Shown here: piece by piece, positions 10,384 through 20,518 of the stretch | How positions within the stretch are numbered: the stretch's first letter is position 1 | Layout: every line of letters starts with the position of its first letter | From: Cubamyces lactineus | Taxonomy: Eukaryota > Basidiomycota > Agaricomycetes > Polyporales > Polyporaceae | Reading direction: 5' to 3' | Length of the DNA stretch: 64,000 nucleotides | Assembly (NCBI GenBank): GCA_022376465.1 | Contig: JACDTU010000003.1 | Span: 806,001-870,000 of the forward strand | Position numbers and translations under genes: made by a program | The notes under the pieces: generated by a model | Told to the model about the DNA's origin: nothing | Seen by the model: the letters and a program-made list of their open reading frames with translations, nothing else | Database searches by the model: none

Positions 10384-12909
10384 TCACTTGCCCAAGCTAG
10401 AGCGAATGACGTTCGTGAGCGAGTACCCGTCGTCCTATAGGCAATATGATGATTCGTCAGCCATTTCAGGTATCATCAGGCGGGATGGCGTGGATGTCAA
10501 CAGAACCACGACCGAAGGTGGTGGCTCAGAGAGTTTGAAACGAATTGGGCAGTGTCAAGGGCAGGAAGAACAAGGTAGCGAAAAGAAGTAAGCGAATGAG
10601 AGGGACGCACCTGGTCGAGCGACCACGTGAAGCAGCCAGCCATCCCGTTCTGCTTCGCGAACGTTGCCTTGTCGCCGAGGGAGTACGTGTCGTCGTACGT
10701 CACGACCGTCTTGCGTGCCGTATCGAACAGGAACGGCGTGTCACTGCAGTCATCCCAGCCTGCGCGTCATGTCAGCGATCCAATCCATCGAACACGCAGG
10801 ACAATGCCACGGTATAGCTGCGTATAGTGATATAGGGAAACACACCTTCGGTGTAGCCGTTGGCAGCGACGTACGTGCCTGAGGATGTCTTAGTGAGCGC
10901 GCCGAGCGCGATAATCTGGTTGAACGGGATCTGCTGCCCGAAGTAGCTGCTCAAGTCCCCCGCGGCCTTCACGCTCACGGTCTCCTTCTCCCTCTCCGTC
11001 CGCTCTTTCACCTTACTCCTGTCGTGGTTGCCGGAGAGCGCGAGCTTGTTCGGCTTCGCTTCTTCGTCGTCTTCCGCACCCTCCTCGTTTGTCTCTTGCA
11101 CCTGAGGGAGAGGGCATGCAAGCCCACGCTCAGGCAAGCCGAGAACCTTCTCCTTGTACTCCTGGAGCTTGAATCCAGGCGGCGGGCGCGCGATGTGCTG
11201 GAGCGTCGTGCGCGTGCTCTGAGAGACATACCCATACGTCGGGAGGCCGAGCACTAGCTTCGAGGCAGGGAAGCCTGCCTGCGTCCACTGCGCGAGTGCA
11301 GCTTGTGCCGAGTACTGCGGCAACTGCGAGTTGCCGCACAAGTTGCCGAGCGGCGCGTTCGGTCCTGGATTCGAGGACGCACCGAAGACGTCGTAATTCC
11401 TGCAGATCACGACGCGCAATCGCAGTGAAGAGGCGCGCATGTCAGCAGCATGTCAGTTATAGTTGGGCGGGAAAGGGAGCTAACATGATGTTCGCATAAG
11501 TCATCACCGCAGCGTATGCGGAGACGTTGGTGAGGGGGCTGCCGTTGGAGCCGACCCATGGCAATTGAGTCACAGCGGCGGAGATGATCTTCGACGAACC
11601 CAGCGCGGAGCGCAGGGACTGGAAGAACGACAGCAAGTTTGCCGAATCTGAGGTCGAGTGAGGGTTCCCAGCTCCTGATTCACCGGGGTATTCCTGGAAA
11701 AGCCTGTTAGCAAGACAGTACTGGACTAAAGTAGCAAGTACCGTTACATACCCAGTCGATGTCAATCCCTATAATAAAGACACATCAGGAAACTGCGCTA
11801 TCGACAGACGGAGCATGTGCTACTCACCGTCAAGATTGTAGGTATTAACTGCGCTGACGCATGCGTTCACAAAGGTCGAGCGATTCGCAGCAGAGCTCAT
11901 CGTTTGCGAGAACCAGTAGCTGCCGCCCCAACCACCTGCATTGTCACGAACACTGCATTAGCACCCTGAAAGCCGTGGCGGAGCGCGGGAGGCAGCTGCG
12001 CATGAAACGTACCGATTGAGAGGACAACCTTTGTACCATGACCGCTGTTGTGAGCGCTACTAACGAGCGTCTTGAGGGTGGACGTCGATCCAGAGTCGAA
12101 ACTGATGGTGCACGACGAGTTCGGAGTGGCGAACGCTATAGTATAACATGAAACGCGTCAGATCCACTGGTTGAATCTGCGACATTGCGCCAGGCTGCGG
12201 CACCGGGAAAGAGAGAAAATACAAGGCGACCCTGCCACTGCATCGCATGGGCTGTGCAGCGTAGGGTGCGGGGATAGCGGGGCGGGCTGGTGCGTCCTGT
12301 GGCGCCGGAGGTAGCACTCACCGAAGAGTATGATGTCGAATTTGGAGAAGTCAAGCGAGTTGGGCGGAATCTGGCCAGACGACCAATCTGGGTAGTATGA
12401 GGCGTACAACGGAGTCGTGGCCTGGGCGGAGAGTTTCGCCTGTGCTTCGAGCGCTGCCTTGCGACTGAGAGTCGAGGGCAGAGCGTCTTCCAAGCTGAAG
12501 CCACGTGAGACGGGAGAGGCGCCAGAAGGTGTGAGGAAGTCGATGAGGGCCTTGTGGACGCGGAACTGAGGGGACTGGAGAAGGCCGGCGAGATAAGCGG
12601 ACAATCCGGCCTTGCGTTCGGCAATGAGCGTGTCGTCGAGCCAGGCAGAGGGCACGAAAGTAGTGGCAAGGATGCGCTTCGGTGGAAGAGATCCCGGGTC
12701 GTTGAGGGTATCGTGCAAGGCGACGAACTAGCAAGCCTGATGAGTTGTAGTTCACGGTGATCAAGAGACGCGCATACATCGGAGTAACGCTTGGAAACCA
12801 CAGATGTCTTGCCGTCCGTAGCCTTGACCTCGATGTTGTAGAGAATGTGAGGGCTGGGCGCAGAGGCGGTAGTGTGGCCGACGACGCGAGCGGCAGCGAT
12901 GGTAGACAT
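10384..12909 (-). CDS. PX domain fused to a complete GH18 chitinase
   Basis: Nine exons (12909-12778, 12727-12322, 12135-12013, 11935-11828, 11768-11752, 11693-11485, 11399-10846, 10759-10611, 10434-10384) close in phase and encode 582 residues. Residues ~20-115 form a PX (Phox homology) domain: KRYSDFVALHDTL carries the basic residue that contacts the 3-phosphate of PI3P, PPKRIL is the proline turn, and IAERKAGLSAYLAGLL is the helix with the second conserved Arg. After a short linker, residues ~146-582 are GH18: TPLYASYYPDW (strand 1), VVLSIGGWGGS, and the intact catalytic motif DGIDIDWEYPG (Asp and Glu present, split over exons 4-6). A charged Glu/Lys-rich insertion occupies about residues 395-470. 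There is no signal peptide. The PX end and the first GH18 strand share exon 2, so the fusion does not depend on a splice guess. It predicts a chitinase held on cytosolic faces of PI3P membranes. Confidence 0.82.
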
Positions 12910-14510
12910 GGTGGAGGTACAGCGACTGGGGGAGGAGGAAGAAGAGGTGAAGCCATTAGGTTCAAGGTTTGTATGTTTTTATATGTCGAGGTGGGGTGCG
13001 AAGAGACTGGGAAAGGCAAATGAGGTCGATCAGAGACCAGAAGGGGAAGAGTTGAAGATGGAGAGTGCACATGGTCACTGTGACCACGACCGGGGCCGTA
13101 TCGAGCAAGGAAGCGTGGCTGGCAAGGACAAGAGGAGAGGTTCCTCTCCATGATATCACTACAACTCTTCTGCGACTTCTTTCGCGGAACACGTGCTTTC
13201 CGGATACCACGCCTCTCGACAGCCTCGCAGCTCGCCGTTCCGAGCTGTCTTATCGGAGTGCAGGGATCGTCTCCGATAGGTACAGCCGCTGCAGGCTGTA
13301 TGTCGGAGAATGCTAATGAGAAGTCAAGGCCTCGCCAGTGGAGGGACTGACAGGTGCTTGTCGAGCACATTGGGGCGAGTAGCTGCAAGGGGTGCTACAT
13401 GCGTCATTGCGGGATGTCTCACGCGCAGCATGCAGTCGTCATGGTCACAACACCGAAATAAAATCATGCGTACCAGAACGCTGACCTGCGGATCCATTAG
13501 CAACCATTCGTGTTCGGGTGCATCCACGTACCGAGCGTTCCTCCCCTGCACCCATGACCTCAGTATCACAACCAGAACACCCGTTTCGGGTCGCTGGAGA
13601 TTGGACAATCATATACCGTCGCACCTGCTCCATCGAACTGCGTTCTCTTCCGATGATAGCGAGCATGTTGGCCCTTGAGCCTCCGCACACGACACGATTG
13701 GATTGGGCACGAAACAGGCAAATGGGCCGGTGATCCAGACCGGCGATACTCAAGAAGCGTTGAGCCCCCTGAGCTGCATGTGGTGGCACAATGCGGATGC
13801 ATTCTCTGACATGCTCGTCGAGCTCTTAGAGCGTTATACGACGTCCGCCACCACAAGTCAGTCGGAGGCCCGGAGAGAGAGCAGCACGATCGTCGTCTCG
13901 ATCCGTGGACCACTTGCCAACGCCTCGATCAATCGTCCCGATCAGCCAATCGCGCTCTCCGGCGGCTATGTCACAGGCAACGTGGTTTGTGACACGCGCG
14001 TCGTGGACAGTCTCCGAGTCTAACTTCCAAATCTTCTTGCAGTGTGACTTGCTTGGGTCTATTGCCGGCTCGTATTACAACCCCTGATTCCATTGTGTTC
14101 GAAACCTCGCTGTGGGACACATATCTTCTTGTGCAAGCTGGATTTCACGAACTGAGGTTTGCCTGAGAACACCTCGGGGACGCAGCGCTGACCTGAGCAG
14201 TCGCCAGTGAAGTCAGGCCTACTAGTAAGTAGGTTCACGTCGACGTCAGGCTGAAGCGCGAGATAGGGCCTGCTATGAGTGCGAAGGCATTAGCGATTAT
14301 AGCGCGCCTTTCTTTGGAATTACACCCGAAGGTACTGTAACAGGACTTAGCTCGTCGGCAAGTCTCAGACGCGAGAGATGCAGCTCTTTGTCTGGTATCC
14401 AGAAACCACTGTTATACAAATCACTCAGGATCCATCGTTGTCTATACTAGTTGATCAATAACACATCCTGTTTAGGCACGAGTTCCCCCTCCCGATCTCG
14501 GCAACATACA
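12910..14510. other. Intergenic region upstream of the F-box cluster
   Basis: The left part is the promoter side of the PX-GH18 gene. Short frames here have no recognisable content. The right part (14174-14470) is a repeated block described separately. Confidence 0.45.
14174..14470 (+). repeat. Left copy of a ~300-bp diverged duplicated block
   Basis: This block matches 19618-19920 with substitutions and small gaps. Shared landmarks in order are GGGACGCAGCGCT, TTCACGTCGACGTC, GAAGGCATT/AAAGGCATT, ACAGGAC(T/C)TAGC, CGGCAAGT, CTCAGACGCG, TCTG(G/A)TATCCAGAA and TTGATCAAT. It lies just upstream of the first F-box-like gene and looks non-coding. It probably marks the ancient duplication unit of the family. 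Confidence 0.7.
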
Positions 14511-14550
14511 ACTTAGCCACAGGAGACGCCCGCCTGCAGGTGTGTATCAA
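14511..14550 (+). promoter_or_regulatory. Conserved promoter block of F-box-like family (copy 1)
   Basis: ACTTAGCCACAGGAGACGCC followed by GTGTATCAAC lies about 125-165 nt before the ATG at 14675. The same order (TTAGCCACA, then CGCC or CGCG, then a TATAT/TATCAA core) precedes four other family members, so it is likely a core promoter with an upstream element. Confidence 0.55.
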
Positions 14551-14674
14551 CTTCAGCCCCAGCTTCCCATCGTGTTTGCGTACCGCATCGTCCCACATTT
14601 CTCTATCCTTTACACACACATTAACTCTGCACTTATACTAACCCACACGGCCCCAGTTCTGCCCGCTACCTGCA

Positions 14675-15965
14675 ATGGGCCAATTCTACACGCTGTGAGT
14701 GGGGGTTGTTAGCCACAACGTACTCGACGCCCTTGCTGACTGAGACACGCGATCATGAACAGCTATAACATCGACTTGGGGGTGTACCACTATGGAGGGC
14801 TATATCTTAGTCAATGGATCTTTCAGTCCAGCCATGAAGATATCGTCCAGCTGCTCCGTTGGGGAAGCCCAATAGTTCTACCAGGGTGCGTCCGAGTCTT
14901 CCTTAGATGGCACCTCCGGATGCCAAGACGGCGGCCGTGTACTGATGCGCCTTCAGGATAATCGACGAATACATGCAGGAAGGGAAGCCAGTTGTTCAAC
15001 GTTCGACGCTGCTCGAGCTCCCTAACGAGCTGCTCGACATAATCTTTGGCATGCTCATCGGCGACATGGGCTTCCTCTCCCTCGCCGTCACCTGCAAGGA
15101 CCTCCTCACCTTCTCCAAGCGCCACCTCCCCGAGTTCTACCGCTGGTTCCAGCCGCAATGGGGCGGGTGCCGCATCATCTGCTTCGGCGAAGACACGACT
15201 ACGCTGGACGAGCTCCCGCCACGGCTCCTCCTCCCTCGCGAACGCGAAGAACTCCGCGCCGACATCGAGAAGGGCCGCTCCGTGTACTCGACGCTCTCAT
15301 ACCGCTACGACAAGCAGGACGCGCTCCAGTCGTACATCAGGAGAAAGTGGCTCAAGCGCATCGACGACGACATTCGCAACGGCCTATACGGTAACACCCG
15401 GTACGCCCGCTACCACGGACGGATGACCGACTGGATGCTGTTCTCCACCATCCTCTCCCACCGGCCGTACGGCTCCTACCCTAAGCCGCTCCCTGGGGGG
15501 CCCGAGGTGCTGTGCAATCTCGAGAAACGCGAGTACGTGCGGAAGGACGGGCTGAGCTTGCCGTCGTGCGTGACGCTCACGCATGCGCTCTTCGTGCAGA
15601 CGATCTGGTCGGCGAGTGACAATCTGGGGATGAGGTGCGAGGACGACGTCCTGGACAGGATCAAGCAGGGGCCATGGGCGGGCGACAGCGTCTGCATCAC
15701 GACCGTAGAGACGTTGCCGAACATCGAGTGCGTGGAGGAATATACCGACGGCGACGAGGGCAGGAAGAAGGAGGGGGAGGAAGGCGGCAGGGACGCGGAC
15801 GGCGAGCGGGCGCCGGTGAGGCGCGAGTGGACGGACGTGACGGCGGAGGTGGATGCCGTGCTGGTGCATCTCTTCGAGCAGGACAAGGGCTCGCTGGAGG
15901 ACCTGATGAGGCGGGGAGGCATGCCTACTCTAGCCCTGATGACAGATCCCGGTGAAATGATTTGA
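14675..15965 (+). CDS. F-box-like protein, cluster member A
   Basis: Exons 14675-14694 (20 nt), 14763-14885 and 14957-15965 encode 383 residues starting MGQFYTL. The second exon holds the family signature YNIDLGVYHY...LSQWIF...SSHEDIVQLLR. The third opens with an F-box-like helix bundle: RSTLLELPNELLDIIFGML, then LAVTCKDLLTFSKRHL (about residues 60-105). F-box domains bind Skp1 and present substrates to SCF ubiquitin ligases, so a substrate-adaptor role is inferred. The C-terminal half keeps the family blocks LCNLEKREYVR, TLTHALFVQTIWS, GPWAGDSVCI and WTDVTAEVDAVL. A Glu/Gly/Arg-rich insertion specific to this copy precedes the last block. It is the most divergent intact plus-strand member together with E. 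Both introns are phase 2, as in every other member. Confidence 0.85.
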
Positions 15966-16297
15966 GCATGTAGGGGCGTAGTAGTCTACTGTAATATTAC
16001 TAACGGCGCGGCTGGCTTGCGCGGTACGCATACCGAATAAGAACACATTTGCCTATGTGCTGCGCTGCTTGTACTCGACGTTCCTATTGTTCGGTCAACG
16101 GCGGCAAGTTGTGGTCTGAACCTGTTAGCCATCGTCATCGTCACGACGGCGCTTGTCATGGCTAAAAGCACTGCGCGGTTGATTGTCCCGTAGCCGCCTC
16201 TCTGTTCTCAACTTCACGTTCAACCTTCACCGGCACAAACACTTCACCTAGTCGCGTCAAATCCCGGACTCGCCCGGGGTGTGCTGCCGTCGCAACG
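15966..16297. other. Intergenic A-B with inverted promoter-block copy
   Basis: The minus strand of 16146-16172 reads TTTTAGCCATGACAAGCGCC, the same element that precedes other family members but pointing away from gene B. It may be the leftover promoter of a lost divergent copy. Confidence 0.4.
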
Positions 16298-17459
16298 ATG
16301 GATCAATTGTGGAAAGTGTGAGTACTACTCACTACCGTTACGGCAGAGGAAGGTCTGTGCTACATGTGCTGACAGCGACTCCCAGCGTGAATATCGACAG
16401 GAGAGAACGGTATCAAGGCAGTTACGAGGGGGGGTTGGGACAATGGTTCTTTCGCGATCACGATGAATTGCTTGAGATGTTAAGAGAGAAAACTCCAATT
16501 ACCTTGCCCGGGTATGCACCATCATCCTGATTCTCTCGCCATCGTATGCACTTACTAATGAATACTGCGCCAACAGGAACATGAAGAAAAGGCTGGCCGA
16601 GGGGAAGCGGGCGATACAGCCCGCCAAGCTCTTCGCGCTTCCCGTCGAAGTGCTGGACATGATCTTCGAGGAGCTCTCGTTCGCCACTCGCGACCCGGCG
16701 TTATTCTACTTCGCCATAACTTGCAAGGCTCTCTGCGACATCGCCGAGCGCCGCATCGTCAAGTTCTACCAGGAATTATTCCTTACCTGGCGCGACTGCC
16801 GCGTCATTTGCGTCGGGATTTATCTGGAGGAGGACGACGAGCTCCCCGCTGGAGTGCTCACCGAGGCCGAGCGCGCGTGGGTCGCGAGCCAAAGGGAACG
16901 TTTGGGAAATTGCTACCAGATCTTCATGGAGAAGTTCACCGACGAGCTGCAGGAGCGACAGCGCAATTTCAACCCATCTTCAGGCGTATGTGCAATGCTC
17001 GAGCCCGAGGCTTGGGGACCCCACGGTTACACCTCGAAGGAACGTGGTCCTTTTGGGGCCGACGTCAACATGCTCCGGGAGCTGTACGGATATAAGCCCA
17101 TCAGCGTGTCGTCCTTCGCGGACAGGGAGGTTCTCTGTAATACCTCAAAGCGCGAGTACGTGAGGGACCTGGCCCTCTACGACCCGGAGATCCCAATGTG
17201 CATCACCCTCGCGCAGGCGCTCATCGCCCTTATTTGCTGGTCGTCGGTCGCCGGCTACACGCTTGATTACGAGATCCAGGCCGTGAGTGACATGAAGCGC
17301 GGGCGATGGGCAGGGGACAGGTTCCGGGTTGTCACAGAGGACGCGTTGCCAGATTTGGTGGATGGGGAATGGACAGATATTTCGGAGGAAGTGGGCGAGG
17401 TATTGCGGCACCTGGTTAGAGAAAACGCTGTCCGACTTAGATGGGCTGACGGATGGTAG
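16298..17459 (+). CDS. F-box-like protein, cluster member B
   Basis: Exons 16298-16317 (20 nt), 16386-16511 and 16577-17459 encode 342 residues. This copy starts MDQLWKV instead of MGQ. Exon 2 reads VVNIDRRERY...LGQWFF and ends KTPITLP. The F-box-like segment is KLFALPVEVLDMIFEEL followed by FAITCKALCDIAERRIVKFY. C-terminal family blocks are LCNTSKREYVRDLALYDPEI, TLAQALIALICWS, MKRGRWAGDRFRVV and WTDISEEVGEVLRHL. The acidic Ser-rich tail of members C and D is missing. It is closest to the relic at 19921-20040, which matches its ALIALICWS...RGRWAGDR segment. Function as an SCF adaptor is inferred from the F-box only. Confidence 0.86.
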
Positions 17460-17782
17460 AGGACCTAGTATGGCGGGCCGTTATAGTAGAACGTCACGAG
17501 AGTCGTTCTGGTAGACAGGGTATAGAATGTGATTTTACAGACTTGATTTTTGGATTGTGCGATGCGGCGCGGGCCGACCTACCTACTGGGACTGCTTCCT
17601 GGTAGGTTACTTGGCTCTTCTCTTCTCGTATGGTAGACGGGTCGGAGCCTGCGTATGCAGTCTCAGCCACAGTGCAGCACAATAGAAGTCGCTTGCGGTC
17701 TCTTCCGCAGTCCAGATTGTCCGCGCAGTGATCCCATTGTTCACGGCGCCGTCATCTGAGACCTGCAGCTACTTTAGCCACT
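17460..17782. other. Intergenic B-C, duplicated again upstream of D
   Basis: Much of 17490-17780 is recognisable in 20050-20340, upstream of gene D (shared pieces: CTGGTAGACAG, CCTACTxGxACT, CTTCCGCAGTCC, CAGTGATCC). Genes C and D therefore carry the same 5' flank and arose by tandem duplication. Confidence 0.55.
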
Positions 17783-17825
17783 TCTTTAGCCACAGCAAGC
17801 GCCGGCAACAATATATCAATCGCAA
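17783..17825 (+). promoter_or_regulatory. Conserved promoter block of F-box-like family (copy 2)
   Basis: TTTAGCCACAGCAAGCGCC followed within ten bases by AATATATCAATCGCAAC lies about 125-165 nt before the ATG of gene C. It is the same arrangement as upstream of D and F; the TATATCAA part probably serves as TATA box. Confidence 0.6.
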
Positions 17826-17946
17826 CCTGTTGCCCGCTCTGTGCCTCTTCCACTCACCTCCTCCGACCTCGATACTGTTCTGCGCTGTGCGCTTCGACTT
17901 TGCTCTCTCGTCAGTTTCAAACGTGTGTTCCGTCCAAGCTATCGAA

Positions 17947-19172
17947 ATGGGTCAATATTGGGAAATGTAAGCGGGCTATAGCCATGCATGCTTCGTTGAT
18001 TACCACTGACGGAAACCTAGTGTCAATATAGACGCACGGGAAACCTACTATTCTGTAGGAGGTAAAATGGGCGAATGGTTCTTCGAGGACCACCACGACG
18101 AGCTCGCCGAGCTACTCAGAGACAAAGCTCCTATCACGATGCCCAAGTACGTCAATCATTCTCGTTCTATGCCTGGTCTGTACACTAATAATCTCACCTC
18201 AGTGTGATCAAGAAGAAATTGACGGAAGGCAAGAAAGCGGTCCAAACCTCGACACTCTTCAAGCTCCCAGTCGAGCTACTTGCCATGATTGCGAAGGAAC
18301 TCCACGGTGACGATGTGCTGTTCATGTTCGCCATCACGTGCAAGGCCATTTTCGCAATTGTTGAGCCTCACCTCGTCAAGTTCTACAAAGAGCTGTTCCC
18401 GTCGTGGCGCGACTGTCGTGTTATCTGCGTTGGCGACTGCATGGATGACAAGGACGAACTCCCTACTGGGGTGCTCACCGACAGCGAACGCGAATGGGTG
18501 AAGAGCGAGCGAGAGAACTGGGGGTCTTGTTACAGCATCTTCGTGGAGACATTCAAGAACGAGCGCTTCCAGCGGGTGAAGGACTTCCGGTCGCCAGTGA
18601 GCTTTGCGGCACTGTGGAAGCCTGGAGCATGGGGGCCTCATGGATATACCGCGAGAGAGGGAGCATTCCAGGAGGATATGGAGATGTTGGACGCGCTGCA
18701 CAGGAACAAACAAGTCAGTGCGACTTCACGCGTAGACCGAGAGGTGCTCTGCAACGTCTCGAAGCGCGAGTACGTGCGAGACCTAGGCTACATCGACCCG
18801 GAAGTCCCGATGTGCGTCACTCTGGCGCACGCTCTCATCGTCCTCATCTGCTGGTCTCCTTGTGCCGACTACGCACTCGCGTACAAACTCCAGGCCGTCA
18901 GGGATATGAAACGCGGGCGATGGGCGGGCGACAGGTTCCGAATCGTGACGGAGGACAAGTTGGAGGATATGCAGGACAAGGGCGAAGAATGGACGGACGT
19001 TACCGAGGAGGCGGGGGTGATATTGCGGCACCTGTGCAGGAAGAATCGTCGTGACTGGGATTGGGCGTTGGAACCTATGCGAGCCGCCGGATGCTCCTGG
19101 CCGGAGTACGAATCGTCCTCGTCGGACTCTGGATCCTCCTCGTCGGACGTGGACGCGGATGCGGAGTTGTAG
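17947..19172 (+). CDS. F-box-like protein, cluster member C
   Basis: Exons 17947-17966 (20 nt), 18021-18146 and 18203-19172 encode 371 residues. The N-terminus joins as MGQYWEIVNIDARETY, then MGEWFFEDHHDELAELLRD and APITMP. The F-box-like domain (about residues 67-107) is TLFKLPVELLAMIAKELHGD followed by FAITCKAIFAIVEPHLVKFY. The rest shows the family blocks LFPSWRDCRVICVGD, AWGPHGYT, REVLCNVSKREYVRDLGYID, TLAHALIVLICWS, MKRGRWAGDRFRIVTED and WTDVTEEAGVILRHL. It ends in an acidic Ser/Asp tail resembling a casein kinase 2 substrate. It is very close to D throughout. Role as a Skp1-binding substrate adaptor is inferred. Confidence 0.88.
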
Positions 19173-19398
19173 TATCCTGCTCAGTACTCTTTACGGACCG
19201 AGTTTGCGCATCAGAAGCAACATGTACTTGTTTTTCATACTGAATCGAAGCTGCATGAATAATGACACAGCGTGCTAGTCATAGCAGTCAAAAGTAGCGT
19301 TCGTTTACTCACGCGTAGGTATCATGGATTGCTACTGAAAACTGCAAGTACGTTCAGCGTCGTTCACGATGAGAATATTCGTAACTCACTCGTACGAA

Positions 19399-19531
19399 AC
19401 GTAACATCAATCTGGACCGGAGGGAGTATTATCTGACTGCACGCGGAAAAGTCGGCGACGGGTTAATGAGCGACGAACATGAACTCTTGATGGAGTAACT
19501 CACAGCCAAAGCCCCGATCACCTTTCCCAAG
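19399..19531 (+). pseudogene. Relic of family exon 2
   Basis: Read in frame from about 19400, this gives NINLDRREYYLTARGKVGDG, then DEHELLME, a TAA stop, then LTAKAPITFPK directly before a GTGCAC donor-like site. It aligns along its length with exon 2 of members B-F but is interrupted, and no intact exon 1 or exon 3 follows. It is a decayed copy. Confidence 0.7.
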
Positions 19532-19617
19532 TGCACCATGACGGAACGTCACGGTGTGTAGACTCTTTCACCTTGAGAAGTGATTCGCACGAAAGAAAAC
19601 CTGCTTGATGACACTTC

Positions 19618-19920
19618 AGGGACGCAGCGCTAGTCTCAGCATTCATCCCGCTGGTGGGGCCCCTACTAGGTACTAGAAATAGCTTCACGTCGACGTCGAG
19701 CTGAATCATGAGGTAAGCATTGCAAAGGCATTTGAACTGCAGCGTACGATTTTTCAGTATCACAACCGAAGCTACGTGTGACAGGACCTAGCCCGCCGGC
19801 AAGTACAACCGCCGCTCTCAGACGCGGGAGGTGCAACTCTGTGTCTGATATCCAGAATCCACTGTTAAAGATTCATGCAGGATTCATTGTTGTCCATACG
19901 AATTGATCAATCACACACCA
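19618..19920 (+). repeat. Right copy of the ~300-bp diverged duplicated block
   Basis: This is the counterpart of 14174-14470; the shared landmarks are listed there. It is inserted between the relic exon 2 and the relic exon 3 fragment, so the C-D interval is a mosaic of several duplication events. Confidence 0.7.
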
Positions 19921-20040
19921 CGCGCTTATCGCCTTTACTATCTGCTGGTCGTCGGTCGCCGGCTACAGGCTTGTGTTTAGCATTCAGGCCGTGAGGTACA
20001 TGAAGCGCGGGCGATGGGCAGGGGATAGGTTCCGAAGTGT
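19921..20040 (+). pseudogene. Relic of family exon 3 (B-like fragment)
   Basis: The DNA from 19921 encodes ALIAFTICWSSVAGYRL-like sequence (with a frame disturbance) and then IQAV and MKRGRWAGDRFR. It matches the C-terminal part of member B almost word for word at the nucleotide level, and stops being similar after 20035. It is a short pseudogene fragment with no promoter or start. Confidence 0.7.
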
Positions 20041-20338
20041 ACCATGGCTTCTAGGAGTAGTGACCTGGCAAGACATGTTGCTCTGGTAGACAGCCTGAGG
20101 AAGGAGGCGGGGCGGGGTAACGTATAAGCACTTGACGGATGGGCATTGCGATGCCGACGCGGTCAGGCTTACCTACTAGAACTCCTTTTCCGGGTGAGGA
20201 TTTGGCGGTATAGCGTAGGAGCCGGGCTTGGTGTCACTTAGTGACACAATGGACGCTGTAGACGTTCGCTTCCGCAGTCCGACCTTCACACAGTGATCCT
20301 ATTGTTCGTAAGCACCGTAATCTGAAACCTGCAGGTCC

Positions 20339-20377
20339 TTTAGCCACAACAAGCGCCGTCGCCAACGATATATCAGC
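20339..20377 (+). promoter_or_regulatory. Conserved promoter block of F-box-like family (copy 3)
   Basis: TTTAGCCACAACAAGCGCCG followed by AACGATATATCAGCCGCAAC lies ~140-180 nt upstream of the ATG of gene D. It is nearly identical to the block before gene C. Confidence 0.6.
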
Positions 20378-20518
20378 CGCAACTTGTTGCTTGCCCCGTG
20401 CACACTCAGCTACCTTCCACACACCTCTGACTGCCACACCGCCAAACGCTGTGCGTCCCAGTGAACATTCTTCACCGTCATCTTCTGTTTTTATCTTTCT
20501 GTCGCCCAAGCTATCGAC

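Noticed and set aside
12351..13388. 345-codon minus-strand frame overlapping the PX-GH18 gene
   Set aside because: Wrong frame over the PX exon; its translation has no domain, whereas the spliced frame gives continuous PX and GH18 motifs.
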